A DNA stretch of 64,000 nucleotides, taken from positions 248,001 through 312,000 of the forward strand of contig NZ_MSPQ01000005.1 of NCBI RefSeq assembly GCF_001936475.1, given 5' to 3'. Each line of letters begins with the position of its first letter. Within the stretch, counting starts at the first letter, position 1. Under the pieces are notes generated by a model that searched no databases, was not told the DNA's origin, and worked only from the letters and a program-made list of their open reading frames with translations. Made by a program: the position numbers and the translations under genes. The stretch comes from Algoriphagus marinus (GTDB taxonomy: Bacteria > Bacteroidota > Bacteroidia > Cytophagales > Cyclobacteriaceae). This document shows, piece after piece, positions 26,072 through 34,675 of this stretch.

Positions 26072-26536
26072 TTAGTCTTTCACTACTTTTCCAATAGCAG
26101 CATAGAGAACCCTACGAGCATCTGCTTCCCTCAGTTCATATTGAACATCAGAAATCGGACCCATTTTAACGTCTCTATCAGCCTTTATTGAGATAGTAAT
26201 CAAACCTCGATCTGCTTCTGGGAGCATGTCTCTTTCCTGATTCACCCACTGTCTAATTCCTGAAGGTTCAAGTAAGGCATCGTTAGCTTGCACTCTTGGT
26301 TCAACTCCAAAAAGAGAAGTATTCTTAGGCTTTCCAATGAAAATATAAGAAATCAACGTCTTCTTTTGAAGTTTTTGAAGTTGCGTAGCTGATGGAATTT
26401 TCTGCTCAACCAATATTTCTTGCTCTCTCAACACAGTGGTAACCATGAAGAAAAACAAAAGCATGAAAACAATATCAGGTAAAGAAGCAGTAGAGATTCC
26501 TGGTTCGGACTTGGGCTTTTTCTTAAACTTTGACAT
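26072..26536 (-). CDS. ExbD/TolR family biopolymer transport protein
   Basis: A 154-aa single-pass inner-membrane protein: a basic cytoplasmic N-terminus (MSKFKKKPKSEPG), one transmembrane helix (about 20-42) holding the conserved Asp of the proton path in LPDIVFMLLFFFMVTT, and a periplasmic domain ending in the usual short fold (ADARRVLYAAIGKVV). ExbD-type subunits couple the proton motive force through ExbB to TonB-like or Tol-like partners at the outer membrane. It is the fourth gene of the operon, one base after the preceding ExbD paralogue, so the complex probably contains both. Confidence 0.9.
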   Translation of the reverse strand: MSKFKKKPKSEPGISTASLPDIVFMLLFFFMVTTVLREQEILVEQKIPSATQLQKLQKKTLISYIFIGKPKNTSLFGVEPRVQANDALLEPSGIRQWVNQERDMLPEADRGLITISIKADRDVKMGPISDVQYELREADARRVLYAAIGKVVKD

Positions 26537-26537
26537 A

Positions 26538-27176
26538 TTAATTCCCTCCTAGTTTATCTGGTTCTGCAATTGAAATCGCCATTGGGATTCCTTCTTTTCC
26601 TCGATCTTGAAGACTAACTTCAGCATCATCTTTTCCAGTCAAAGCCCTGTACTCATCTGTGTCTAGATTTACTCTAGCAGCATAGATATCGAAATAGGCT
26701 TTTTTCACTAAATCAAAAACTTCAAGGTAAGTCTCGTAGGATGTACCTCTGTTTGTCTTGATCGAAACAACAGCTTCTCCCGGGTCGTCAGATGATTCAG
26801 GTAATCTTCTAGACAAAGCCTTCAATGAAGGTGGCAAAGTATTAAACAACTGGACTGCCTCTTCATCTGTAGGATTTCCAAAGTTTAAGATAAACTCTTT
26901 AACCTTCATATCTAACCCTTCGGTATCTGCATATTCACCTTCTACTAGAAGTTGATCGTTAGCATTGATCAGTATAGTAAATATATTCCGTTCATTCACC
27001 TTGATATCTGGTGGCGGAACATTAGGATCAAGTTTCGGGGGTAAGATATTCAAGATACCCTTATCCGAAGCGATTGTTGTAGTGACAAGAAAGAAGATCA
27101 GGAGCAAGAAGGCGATATCTGCCATTGAACCTGCATTGACCTCTTGACTTGGTCTATTTTTCTTTCTAGCGCCCAT
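26538..27176 (-). CDS. ExbD/TolR family biopolymer transport protein, long form
   Basis: A 212-aa ExbD paralogue. It begins MGARKKNRPSQEVNAGSMAD, and the transmembrane helix (about 20-42) holds the conserved Asp in MADIAFLLLIFFLVTT. The periplasmic part is longer than in ordinary ExbD because of an acidic insertion of about 60 residues (around 70-140), a feature often seen in Bacteroidota. It ends with a basic-acidic tail with KDDAEVSLQDRGKEG. It is one base upstream of the shorter ExbD gene and one base after the small membrane-protein gene, so all are translated from one message. Confidence 0.9.
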   Translation of the reverse strand: MGARKKNRPSQEVNAGSMADIAFLLLIFFLVTTTIASDKGILNILPPKLDPNVPPPDIKVNERNIFTILINANDQLLVEGEYADTEGLDMKVKEFILNFGNPTDEEAVQLFNTLPPSLKALSRRLPESSDDPGEAVVSIKTNRGTSYETYLEVFDLVKKAYFDIYAARVNLDTDEYRALTGKDDAEVSLQDRGKEGIPMAISIAEPDKLGGN

Positions 27177-27177
27177 A

Positions 27178-27507
27178 TTATTTTATAGCTTTTGTTACCT
27201 CAGTCACAAATATACTTCCTATCGTGACAAGCGAAAGAACATAAGTAGTAATCAGCATTCCCCCTACTAATTGAGATCCTTCCGGAGTCAAATTGAAAGG
27301 ATCAGCTTCGAATTTCGGAAGTACTTCATTGCTTGAAATTGAGTAAGCGATGAAAAACAACACTCCGACACCTACAATACCAACAACCGTTTTCAGCAAG
27401 CTCTTTGGATTATCCAAAGAATTTATTAGAGGCATAACAACTGCCACAATTGCACCGATTAGAATTAGTAAGTAGCTCCCGTATAATAAGATGTCATAAG
27501 TATCCAT
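27178..27507 (-). CDS. Small membrane protein in the ExbB/ExbD operon
   Basis: A 109-aa protein with three hydrophobic segments (about 8-28, 40-58, 82-104) and no recognised family. It lies between ExbB and the two ExbD genes, one base before the first ExbD and 56 bp after ExbB, so it is presumably a partner or assembly factor of the proton-channel complex. A gene of similar size in this position is common in Bacteroidota ExbB operons as I recall, but no function is known to me. Confidence 0.7.
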   Translation of the reverse strand: MDTYDILLYGSYLLILIGAIVAVVMPLINSLDNPKSLLKTVVGIVGVGVLFFIAYSISSNEVLPKFEADPFNLTPEGSQLVGGMLITTYVLSLVTIGSIFVTEVTKAIK

Positions 27508-27563
27508 AATGTAGCTTCTTTGATGTTAATTGAATAATTTGAAAATCTGCAAGTTTTGAAGGC

Positions 27564-28373
27564 TTATTTGCCAGTCAACTTGTGCTTTACCAAAACGTCA
27601 ACCAAAGAGATGGAAGCATCTTCCATATCATTCACCAAAGAATCGATTTTAGATACAAGGTAGTTGTAGAACAACTGAAGAATGATCGCAACGATCAAAC
27701 CTGCCACAGTAGTCAAAAGGGCGATTTTAATACCACCAGCCACCAATGAAGGAGAGATGTCACCTGCTGCTTCAATAGAGTCGAATGCACCAATCATACC
27801 GATTACAGTACCCATGAAACCCAACATTGGAGCAAGAGAGATGAATAAGGAGATCCATACTAGACCTTTCTCTAATCTACCCATTTCAACAGAACCGTAA
27901 GCAATAATAGATTTCTCTACCATTTCGATTCCTTCTGAATATCTCATCAATCCTTGAGTAAAGATAGAAGCAACTGGACCTTTAGTGTTTTTAGTCACAT
28001 CTTTTGCAGCTTCAACACCACCAGAAGTAAGTGCGTCTTCAACTTTAGCCAATAATTTTTTAGTGTTAGTAGTAGAAAGGTTCAATGTGATGATTCTCTC
28101 TAATGCAACTGCAAGACCCAAAATCAAACAGATCAATACAGGAGTCATATAAAGAGGATCTCCCTCAATAAACTTCTCTTTAACTACTTGGTGGAAGCTT
28201 TGCTCCTCTGCCACGATTTCATCGTCGACAATCACGGGAGTTGCAGCAGGTTCCTCTACTACAGGGGTGGTTTCTTCTTGAGCTGCTGAATCAGCTGCTG
28301 CTTCTTGTGCGTTAGCGAAAGCAGGTACAAATAGGATTCCTGCAAGCATGAACAAAGCGATTAACTTTCTCAT
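27564..28373 (-). CDS. MotA/TolQ/ExbB proton channel family protein
   Basis: A 269-aa proton-channel subunit. It starts with a signal-like segment (MRKLIALFMLAGILFVPAFANA), unusual outside Bacteroidota, followed by an Ala/Glu-rich linker (about 22-60). The three transmembrane helices of ExbB/TolQ follow near 76-96, 170-195 and 215-240; the signature LAPMLGFMGTVIGMIGAF is complete and the third helix has LLTTVAGLIVAIILQLFYNY. It drives outer-membrane energy transduction with the two downstream ExbD subunits. It is the first gene of a four-gene operon preceded by a 421-bp non-coding gap and closed by the terminator at 26015-26050. Confidence 0.92.
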   Translation of the reverse strand: MRKLIALFMLAGILFVPAFANAQEAAADSAAQEETTPVVEEPAATPVIVDDEIVAEEQSFHQVVKEKFIEGDPLYMTPVLICLILGLAVALERIITLNLSTTNTKKLLAKVEDALTSGGVEAAKDVTKNTKGPVASIFTQGLMRYSEGIEMVEKSIIAYGSVEMGRLEKGLVWISLFISLAPMLGFMGTVIGMIGAFDSIEAAGDISPSLVAGGIKIALLTTVAGLIVAIILQLFYNYLVSKIDSLVNDMEDASISLVDVLVKHKLTGK

Positions 28374-28794
28374 AATTTGAATTTTAAATAGACTTTTAGA
28401 TAAAGGTTAAATGGTTTCTACACTAAAATCGAGTCTTAAAGTTATCATTTTTTAATTTCAAAAAACAATTCCCCTCAACAGATTTTTTTTAAAAATGATC
28501 CATTTAAATCGTGATGAAGCGAGTTTTTACACGAACGGACTAAATTTAAATTAAATCTGAAAAAGGCTAAGAGCTCCAAATTCGTCGGTAAGGTTCTTAT
28601 TTTTTCGCAGAAACAAAAATAAATTCCACACTGAATCTTAACCTTTTTTTAAATGGCAAAAAATCCAGTTCCAAAAGCCCTATCAATCACGGGTTTTAGC
28701 GGTATTTGAGTTATTAAAAATTATTCCAATCTTGGATTAAATAAAATTAAACACTACGTTCTTAAGATTTTTCAACAGTTTATAAGTTTATTAA
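28374..28794. other. Non-coding gap between divergent exbB and a lipoprotein gene
   Basis: This 421-bp AT-rich stretch separates two divergent genes and must contain both promoters. I find no tRNA, no convincing hairpin and no reading frame of note. CAAAAATA at 28614-28621 would read as a minus-strand TATTTTTG -7 element, but it is about 240 bp before the ExbB start and lacks a -33 partner, so either the leader is long or the match is chance. Confidence 0.5.
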
Positions 28795-29972
28795 ATGATT
28801 TTATCTTTAGATCGCTGGCATTTATTAGCTCTATTATTTCTGAGTATTCCTGCTTTGTTCTCCTGTAGTGAAGCTCCTGAATCTTTAAATAACACTACTG
28901 TTGAAATAGACCTTTCGAAGAGTAGTTCTGCCAAACTTTCAGACTTTTTTGAGCGCATAGATTATGTTCTATTGGATTATTCTGATGAAAAGCCTATTGT
29001 TTTTCCATATAAGATGGCCTTTTCACAAGACCGCTTTTTTGTGGAAAGCAGAGAAAATGCGAGTATTTTTATTTTTGATTGGGAAGGAAAGGTTGAGAGA
29101 ATCATTCAAAATTACGGTGATGGCCCGGGAGAGTTTAGATTTATAGACGGGCTTTTCTACAGGACTCCATTTTATATGTGTATGTGAGACATAGGTTGGC
29201 AATACTCAAGTTCACAATGAATGGTGAGTTTATTTCAGAAGAAAAAGTGTCGATTGCTGATGATTTTCACTTTGGTGAAGAATTTAGAATTAGCCATATC
29301 CAAGATGGTGATGGAAATGATCAGAAAACGTTTTTCAGAATTTTTAAAAATGACACTATAGGATATGTCTCTATTCTTCCAGGACATGAAGGATTCTATT
29401 CCTTTGCCTCTCCAGTTGGTTTTATTAAGGATGCTTCAACAGGAAAAATTTATTTTAAGGAATGGTACTCGTATGCTATTCAAGAATTTGATAGCACTGG
29501 ATTCCATTTGAACACTATCAATTTTGATTTTGGGCGCCACAATTATCCTGAAGAATTACGACTCAACTTTATAGAAAAACCTCGAGAAGCGCAAGAATAC
29601 CTGAAAAATAGCCCAATCATCCGTTCCATTAATAGTTTCTTTGCCTTTGATAAGAAGTTTTTCATCACCGTCAGTCATTCACTCAAAAAGAGTTATTGGA
29701 TTTTTTTAGACAAAAAGTTTAATCCAACTTTTAATATAGACGAATTAGAAAATGATATTGATGGAAGTCTGATTAAAATGAGAACCTGGACTCAAACCCC
29801 GACTCAAATGGTGTATCAGATTGACTCCAGACAATTTTTCAATGATTATGTGGATACTTTCAACGATCAGCAGGTGGAGATTTCGGAAGGAAATATTCAT
29901 GAGTTCTTTGGTAAAAACAGAGAAAAGCTCAAAGAGGAAAAGTATGTATTGGTGCTCTTAAAAGTCAAATAA
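28795..29972 (+). pseudogene. Six-bladed beta-propeller lipoprotein, frameshifted
   Basis: The first frame (28795-29187) gives a lipoprotein signal with lipobox LFSC at residues 21-24 and propeller blades including RIIQNYGDGPGEFRFIDG, which is the typical first-blade motif of Bacteroidota 6-bladed propeller proteins. It then runs into TGA at 29185-29187. The continuation lies in another frame, which is open from before 29166 and reads DSILYVYVRHRLAILKF, the expected next blade, through to 29972. A one-base insertion or deletion near 29150-29165, perhaps in the TTTT run at 29153-29156, explains this. The whole would be about 390 aa, normal for the family. Mutation or base-calling error cannot be told apart here. 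Confidence 0.75.
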
Positions 29973-30004
29973 AAAAGCCAATTTCATTTCTGAAATTGGC
30001 TTTT
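29973..30004 (+). terminator. Terminator after the propeller gene
   Basis: AAAAGCCAATTTCA (29973-29986) and TGAAATTGGCTTTT (29991-30004) form a perfect 14-bp stem with a TTTC loop. It starts at the stop codon region of the propeller gene and ends 2 bp before the 3' end of tRNA-Ser, so it may work in both directions. Confidence 0.9.
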
Positions 30005-30006
30005 CG

Positions 30007-30093
30007 CAGAGAGGAAGGGATTCGAACCCTCGATACCCTCACGGGTATACACACTTTCCAGGCGTGCTCCTTCAACCACTCGGACACCTCTCT
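30007..30093 (-). tRNA. tRNA-Ser (anticodon GGA)
   Basis: The minus strand gives an 87-nt class II tRNA: acceptor AGAGAGG with CCTCTCT, discriminator G, D region TCCGAGTGGTTGAAGGAGC, anticodon loop with TGGAAAG (GGA), a long variable arm ATACCCGTGAGGGTAT and T arm GAGGGTTCGAATCCCTT. The long variable arm and GGA identify tRNA-Ser reading UCC and UCU. CCA is not encoded. The flanking 30094-30248 holds no gene. Confidence 0.95.
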
Positions 30094-30248
30094 GTGTTGA
30101 TTTTTCTAACTCGTTTCCGAATCGGAGTGCAAAGAAATGAATAAATAGACCTTCCTACAAACTATATCTAAAAAAAACCGAGGAATCTATCAGTTACTTT
30201 TACCCAATCTCACTATTTTATTAAAAAACTTCCCCATTAATTTTAGCT

Positions 30249-30917
30249 TCAGTCAATTACAGTTTCTCGAATTCCTTCACATTCTATCAAAAACTTGACT
30301 TCCTCGAAGGGTGCCCTGAGCTGATTGGGTTCTAGCTGAAATTCCAAATTGAACCAGGATTCAAATTGAGTTATTCGAGCTGGTTTCGAATCATACCTTT
30401 TTGATTGGTTATTCTGATTATCAATCAGGATAAGCTTAGCTTCTACATAATGACCAGGCTGAGATTGTGAATTATGAATAAAAATGCGAAGCAGGTTTGT
30501 TTTAGTATTCAGTAATCCGAAATAGGGTCTCCAGACACCATTCTCCGGGGAACCAAAATTCCGCATAACCAACTTGTAACCATCCTCAGAACTGATCTTT
30601 GGATCAATGATGTTAAGTGCGTTACCCTGAGTATACCAAGGCGCGAAAATGTCCCGCTTTACAATTATTGGGTTAAAAGAATTGAGCACAAATGCTTGAA
30701 TTAACAGATTTCGGGTTTGCCAATCCCATGACAAATCAGTGCTTGACTCGCTGGAAATCAACTGATCCGGATGGTTAACGGTAAATCTGAAAAGAGATTC
30801 TTTTAAGATTATTTTTGTTTCCTCAAATTCCTCAATCTGTTCTTTCACTTGGCAGGAAAAAAAGATTGAAGCTATTCCTATTAAAAGTGTAGCGAGTGGA
30901 GCTGGCCTAAATTTCAT
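30249..30917 (-). CDS. Hypothetical lipoprotein
   Basis: A 222-aa exported protein with a lipoprotein signal: basic start MKFRPAP, hydrophobic core LATLLIGIASIF and lipobox FFSC at about residues 19-22. The mature part is rich in Asn, Gln and Ser, with strands suggesting a small beta-sandwich, and a central DIFAPWYTQGNAL and GSPENGVWRPYFG region. I do not recognise the family. It stands alone between tRNA-Ser and the asparaginase operon, with about 190 bp of non-coding AT-rich DNA on its upstream side. Confidence 0.7.
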   Translation of the reverse strand: MKFRPAPLATLLIGIASIFFSCQVKEQIEEFEETKIILKESLFRFTVNHPDQLISSESSTDLSWDWQTRNLLIQAFVLNSFNPIIVKRDIFAPWYTQGNALNIIDPKISSEDGYKLVMRNFGSPENGVWRPYFGLLNTKTNLLRIFIHNSQSQPGHYVEAKLILIDNQNNQSKRYDSKPARITQFESWFNLEFQLEPNQLRAPFEEVKFLIECEGIRETVID

Positions 30918-31104
30918 GCAGAAGCTGGCCGAGTATAAAGTAATTTAAAACTAATCATTTTCTCGAAACGAAACACTGCTTGTACTGCCAATTAAATATT
31001 CACAAAAAATCAATCAGAAAAGCAATTTCATAATTAGAATAAGCTTTGCTCAAAAGCTTTTAAAGTCTAAGAAATCGGGGCGACAAACTATGATTTCAGA
31101 TTAC

Positions 31105-32172
31105 CTAAGCGGTAATCTCTCCAGCTAATGGAATCATCAGTTTAGACTTCACATCCTCCAACGTTTTTTCCTGACCAAACAAAAACATCAATTTTGTGAT
31201 CGCAGCCTCAGTAGTCATATCTGCACCACTAATCACCCCTACACTCAAAAGCTCTTTACTGGTTTCGTATCGACCTTGAATCACACGGCCTCCATTACAT
31301 TGGGATACATTCAGGATGATTATTCCTTTTTTGATTGCACGTTCCAGCGATTGCATAAACCACTTTTCGCTTGGACTATTTCCCGAGCCATAGGTTTCTA
31401 ACACTACTCCTTTCAAACCTTCGATCGCGAAGCAGGCATCCATAATCTTATCCGTGATTCCTGGGAAAAGCTTTAGAACCATCACATTATTATCCAATTT
31501 ACTTCGGTTGACAAGTTTCTTGTTTGATTCCAAAGGGCGAATCGCTGCCGTATGGTAATCAATTACGATTCCCGATTCGGCTAATGGCGGATAATTTTCA
31601 GACTCAAAAGCATCAAAGTGAACACTTTGCACTTTTTTAGCTCGATTGCCACGCAAAAGCATATGATTGAAGAAAATACATACCTCCGGTACAATTGGCT
31701 CATCATTAATCTTAGCCGTAGCAATTTCCAAAGAAGTCATCAGGTTCTCACGAGCATCAGACCGCATCGCTGAAATCGGAAGTTGCGCTCCGGTAAAGAT
31801 CACAGGTTTGTTGAGCCCCTGTAGCATATAACTGAGCATCGACGCAGAATATGCCATTGTATCTGTACCATGTAAGACTACAAACCCGTCGTAACTGTCG
31901 TAATTTTCATAAATAATATATGCCATGTCACTCCAATGCTTCATAGATACATTGGACGAATCAATCGGTTCAGGAAATGAAATCACCGTAATAGCAATAT
32001 TCATATTTGAAAGAATTGGAATCTTCTCCAGGATCTGTCCGAAGTTGAAAGGCACTAAAGCTCCTGAATCATCGTAGGCCATCCCCAAAGTACCGCCAGT
32101 ATAGATTATCAGGACAGAAGAAGTCTTACTCGTCCTTAGGGAAGTGTTTAATCTTACTATTTTATAATTCAT
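31105..32172 (-). CDS. ansA: Type I L-asparaginase
   Basis: The enzyme hydrolyses asparagine to aspartate and ammonia. The 355-aa protein shows both asparaginase signatures, IIYTGGTLGM near residue 22 with the first catalytic Thr and VLHGTDTMAYSASML near 98 with the second Thr-Asp pair; GAQLPISAMRSDARENL adds the conserved Lys/Arg region and QCNGGRVIQG the C-terminal part. Absence of a signal peptide points to the cytoplasmic type I form. Its ATG overlaps the TatD stop (ATGA), and it is the last gene of the seven-gene minus-strand operon. Confidence 0.93.
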   Translation of the reverse strand: MNYKIVRLNTSLRTSKTSSVLIIYTGGTLGMAYDDSGALVPFNFGQILEKIPILSNMNIAITVISFPEPIDSSNVSMKHWSDMAYIIYENYDSYDGFVVLHGTDTMAYSASMLSYMLQGLNKPVIFTGAQLPISAMRSDARENLMTSLEIATAKINDEPIVPEVCIFFNHMLLRGNRAKKVQSVHFDAFESENYPPLAESGIVIDYHTAAIRPLESNKKLVNRSKLDNNVMVLKLFPGITDKIMDACFAIEGLKGVVLETYGSGNSPSEKWFMQSLERAIKKGIIILNVSQCNGGRVIQGRYETSKELLSVGVISGADMTTEAAITKLMFLFGQEKTLEDVKSKLMIPLAGEITA

Positions 32173-32945
32173 AAGCTGAACTCTTTAAATAGATTCAATG
32201 CATTCTCTTTGGTCTTTGCTGCTACAATTTCTTTAGAAACTTGTAAATAGTCACCAATTTTCTCTGCGATATAAGGCAAATAAGCGGGGGAATTCCTTTT
32301 CCCTCTAAAGGGAACTGGAGCCAAATATGGAGCATCTGTCTCCAAAACCAAATGATCAAGTCCTATTTCAGGAATAACCTGATCCAAACCGCCATTTTTA
32401 TAGGTTGCTACTCCACCGATTCCAAGGAGAAATCCCATTTCTATGATTTGTTTAGCTTGGGAAACATTCCCATTAAAACAATGGAAAATCCCTCTCAAAG
32501 CTCCATCATGATTTTCCTTCACAATTGCAATGGTCTCATCCATGGATTCTCTACAATGCAAAACGATCGGTAGTTGTTTTTCCTTAGCCCATTCGATCTG
32601 TATCTTCAAAGCTTCTTTTTGCTGCTCAAAAAAAGTCTTATCCCAGTACAAGTCCAGTCCAATTTCTCCTACTGCTGAAAAAGGTCTTTTGTCCAACCAA
32701 TCTTTCATGATTCTTAATTGAGATCTGAAATCTTCCTTCACATCACAAGGATGAAGGCCCATCATTGGAATACATAACCCTGGATACTTGGTTTCGCAAG
32801 CCAGCATTGCCTCGATTGTTTCTACATCGACATTAGGCATATAAATCCGCTCGATCCCTGAGTCTTGGATTTCCTTAATCACCTCGTCCCGGTCAGAATC
32901 AAACTTAGAAGAGTAAATATGTGCGTGGGTATCAATTAAATTCAT
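32169..32945 (-). CDS. TatD family metal-dependent hydrolase
   Basis: A 258-aa TIM-barrel protein of the TatD deoxyribonuclease family. Metal ligands and signatures are visible: IDTHAHIYSSKFDSDRDEV at the start, GEIGLDLYWDKT, PIVLHCRES, GIFHCFNG and LVLETDAPYLAP. TatD proteins have metal-dependent DNase activity in vitro; their cell role is debated. The start at 32945 is chosen because the domain begins at residue 2 and its ATG overlaps the stop of the preceding glycosyltransferase gene (ATGA). A longer in-frame extension to 33053 would overlap that gene without adding any domain. Confidence 0.92.
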   Translation of the reverse strand: MNLIDTHAHIYSSKFDSDRDEVIKEIQDSGIERIYMPNVDVETIEAMLACETKYPGLCIPMMGLHPCDVKEDFRSQLRIMKDWLDKRPFSAVGEIGLDLYWDKTFFEQQKEALKIQIEWAKEKQLPIVLHCRESMDETIAIVKENHDGALRGIFHCFNGNVSQAKQIIEMGFLLGIGGVATYKNGGLDQVIPEIGLDHLVLETDAPYLAPVPFRGKRNSPAYLPYIAEKIGDYLQVSKEIVAAKTKENALNLFKEFSL

Positions 32946-34051
32946 GAATAGTCTCTGGATTTCCAGCGGATTTTGGAAGGCCAAAAGTAATAAAGAATCG
33001 TTAGGGCATTTATTAAAAAGAAGTAAAAATCGAATCCAATCAAATAGTTCCACTTCAATTTCATCCCCGCTCTAGTTGAAACCTCCCTTAGAAAAACTCC
33101 TTGGAGAAGGGTTTTCATCAAAAAAACACCTAGGCCGAATGCCACATTATGAACGACCAGAATCATTACTGCCGGCAAATAAAAGAACTGGAGTGAAAGC
33201 AAAATCAACCAGAAAAAAGGAAGGGTAATTACTCCGCTAAACCATCGTTTCCGCTGTTGAAGCAATGATTTGATGGAATCTTCCTGCTTGGTCTTTGTCA
33301 ACATTCCAGGGTTGATTTGATGCGAAATTTTATAACCCGCATTTGCAATAGATTTAGAAATTTCTAAATCCTCCGTAAGTGAAGCTGGTAAATTCTTGAA
33401 ACCTCCGGATTGGAGGTAAGCCGATTTCTCAATCACCATATTGTTTCCCAAACCAGTCGTCCGAAGGCCTAAGTCAGAAGCTACTTTAACCAGACCTAAA
33501 GTATTCAACCAGTCCAAGGTTTGAAATCTTCCAAAAAAATCTGTTCCTGAAACTTGAGTAATCCCGATTACCAAGCCAATTTTTGGACCAAATGCAGCTA
33601 TTCCTGTCTTAATCCAAGCAGGGTTGACTTCGCAATCTGCATCGGTGAAAAATAAAAAATCACCTTTAGCAAAATCTCCTAGAATCGCCAAGGCATTTGC
33701 TTTCCCATTTGGATGATATTTCCTGATTTCAGAATCGGAAATTGTGATGAATTTACGATTGCTTTTTTTTCCACACCAATCTTCCAGAAGCTTTTCAGTC
33801 TTATCTGTACTTTGGTCATTCGCAAACAAAAACGTAATTTTTTCATCCGGATATTCCAGCTTCTCAAGAGATTCAAGGAGCATGGGCAATTGAATCTCCT
33901 CGTTTCGAGCAGCGATTAATACGGAAACAAACGGCAAATCTGATGGCAGATCAGACTGATGATCTTTCCAAAAATAATTTACCCTTATAAGGATAAATGC
34001 AAATTGGAAAATCAAAAGAATCCCAACAGATACCGATAAAACGATGATCAT
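32942..34051 (-). CDS. Family 2 glycosyltransferase
   Basis: A 369-aa membrane-anchored GT2 enzyme with one N-terminal helix (about 2-24) and two or three C-terminal helices (about 285-350). The catalytic domain shows VSVLIAARNEE at the first strand, the metal-binding LFFTDADCEVN, SLTEDLEIS with the base Asp and the processive motif QQRKRW, typical of enzymes that transfer sugars while spanning the membrane. Substrate is unknown; the neighbouring deacetylase and second GT2 suggest a cell-surface polysaccharide or glycolipid. Its start overlaps the deacetylase stop (ATGA) and its stop overlaps TatD. Confidence 0.9.
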   Translation of the reverse strand: MIIVLSVSVGILLIFQFAFILIRVNYFWKDHQSDLPSDLPFVSVLIAARNEEIQLPMLLESLEKLEYPDEKITFLFANDQSTDKTEKLLEDWCGKKSNRKFITISDSEIRKYHPNGKANALAILGDFAKGDFLFFTDADCEVNPAWIKTGIAAFGPKIGLVIGITQVSGTDFFGRFQTLDWLNTLGLVKVASDLGLRTTGLGNNMVIEKSAYLQSGGFKNLPASLTEDLEISKSIANAGYKISHQINPGMLTKTKQEDSIKSLLQQRKRWFSGVITLPFFWLILLSLQFFYLPAVMILVVHNVAFGLGVFLMKTLLQGVFLREVSTRAGMKLKWNYLIGFDFYFFLINALTILYYFWPSKIRWKSRDYS

Positions 34052-34674
34052 AAGAGTGCTGTTTCAAAGCCACTTTGCTGGACAAAATCCAAATACTGAG
34101 GAAGTAATTTTGGTAAAACTTCAGCGGTTTTTTTCTGATCATGAAAAAGTATGATCGCCCCTGAATCCGTCAATTTCTTTATGTTTTCCAAGATTTTGTC
34201 AGATTTGAGGGTTGGATCATAATCACCGGAAAGCACATTCCACATGATTATTTGATGGCTTTCCGAGATTTTCCTCATTTGACGACCTGTCATCAGTCCA
34301 TATGGTGGACGAAACAACCTTGATTTTTGACCTATCACTTGCTCGAAAATTTCCTCGCACTTTTGAAAATTATCAAAATAATACTCCAGCTTGGTTCTCC
34401 ACCCCTTCAAGTGATGATAAGTATGATTTCCAAATTGATGACCGGCTGCAATTACCTCTTTAGCCAATTCCGGATATTTCCGAACATTGTCGCCTACCAT
34501 AAAAAAGGTCGCTTTCATTCCATGTTTGGCAAGTTGATCAAGAGCAAATTCCGTCACTCCCGGAACCGGTCCATCATCAAAAGTCAGGTAAACTTTACCT
34601 TCCGCATCTTTATTATTCCAAGTTCGATTGGGATAAAGTCTTTGGACTATGGCTGGGACTCGATGGAAAAACAT
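34048..34674 (-). CDS. NodB-type polysaccharide deacetylase
   Basis: A 208-aa carbohydrate esterase family 4 domain without a clear signal peptide. The motifs are intact: VYLTFDDGPVPGVTEF (catalytic base and metal Asp), GNHTYHH (metal His pair), RLFRPPYG (Arg-Pro-Pro-Tyr) and ILFHDQ at the end (catalytic His). The family removes N-acetyl groups from chitin, peptidoglycan or poly-GlcNAc-type chains. Between two glycosyltransferase genes it probably modifies the polymer or glycolipid they build; this is inferred from context. It overlaps the following GT2 gene by 4 bp and starts 1 base after the phosphatase gene. Confidence 0.9.
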   Translation of the reverse strand: MFFHRVPAIVQRLYPNRTWNNKDAEGKVYLTFDDGPVPGVTEFALDQLAKHGMKATFFMVGDNVRKYPELAKEVIAAGHQFGNHTYHHLKGWRTKLEYYFDNFQKCEEIFEQVIGQKSRLFRPPYGLMTGRQMRKISESHQIIMWNVLSGDYDPTLKSDKILENIKKLTDSGAIILFHDQKKTAEVLPKLLPQYLDFVQQSGFETALL

Positions 34675-34675
34675 A

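Noticed and set aside
28614..28621. A minus-strand -7 promoter element for exbB
   Set aside because: TATTTTTG fits the consensus, but it is about 240 bp from the start and lacks a -33 box, so it was only mentioned in the gap entry.
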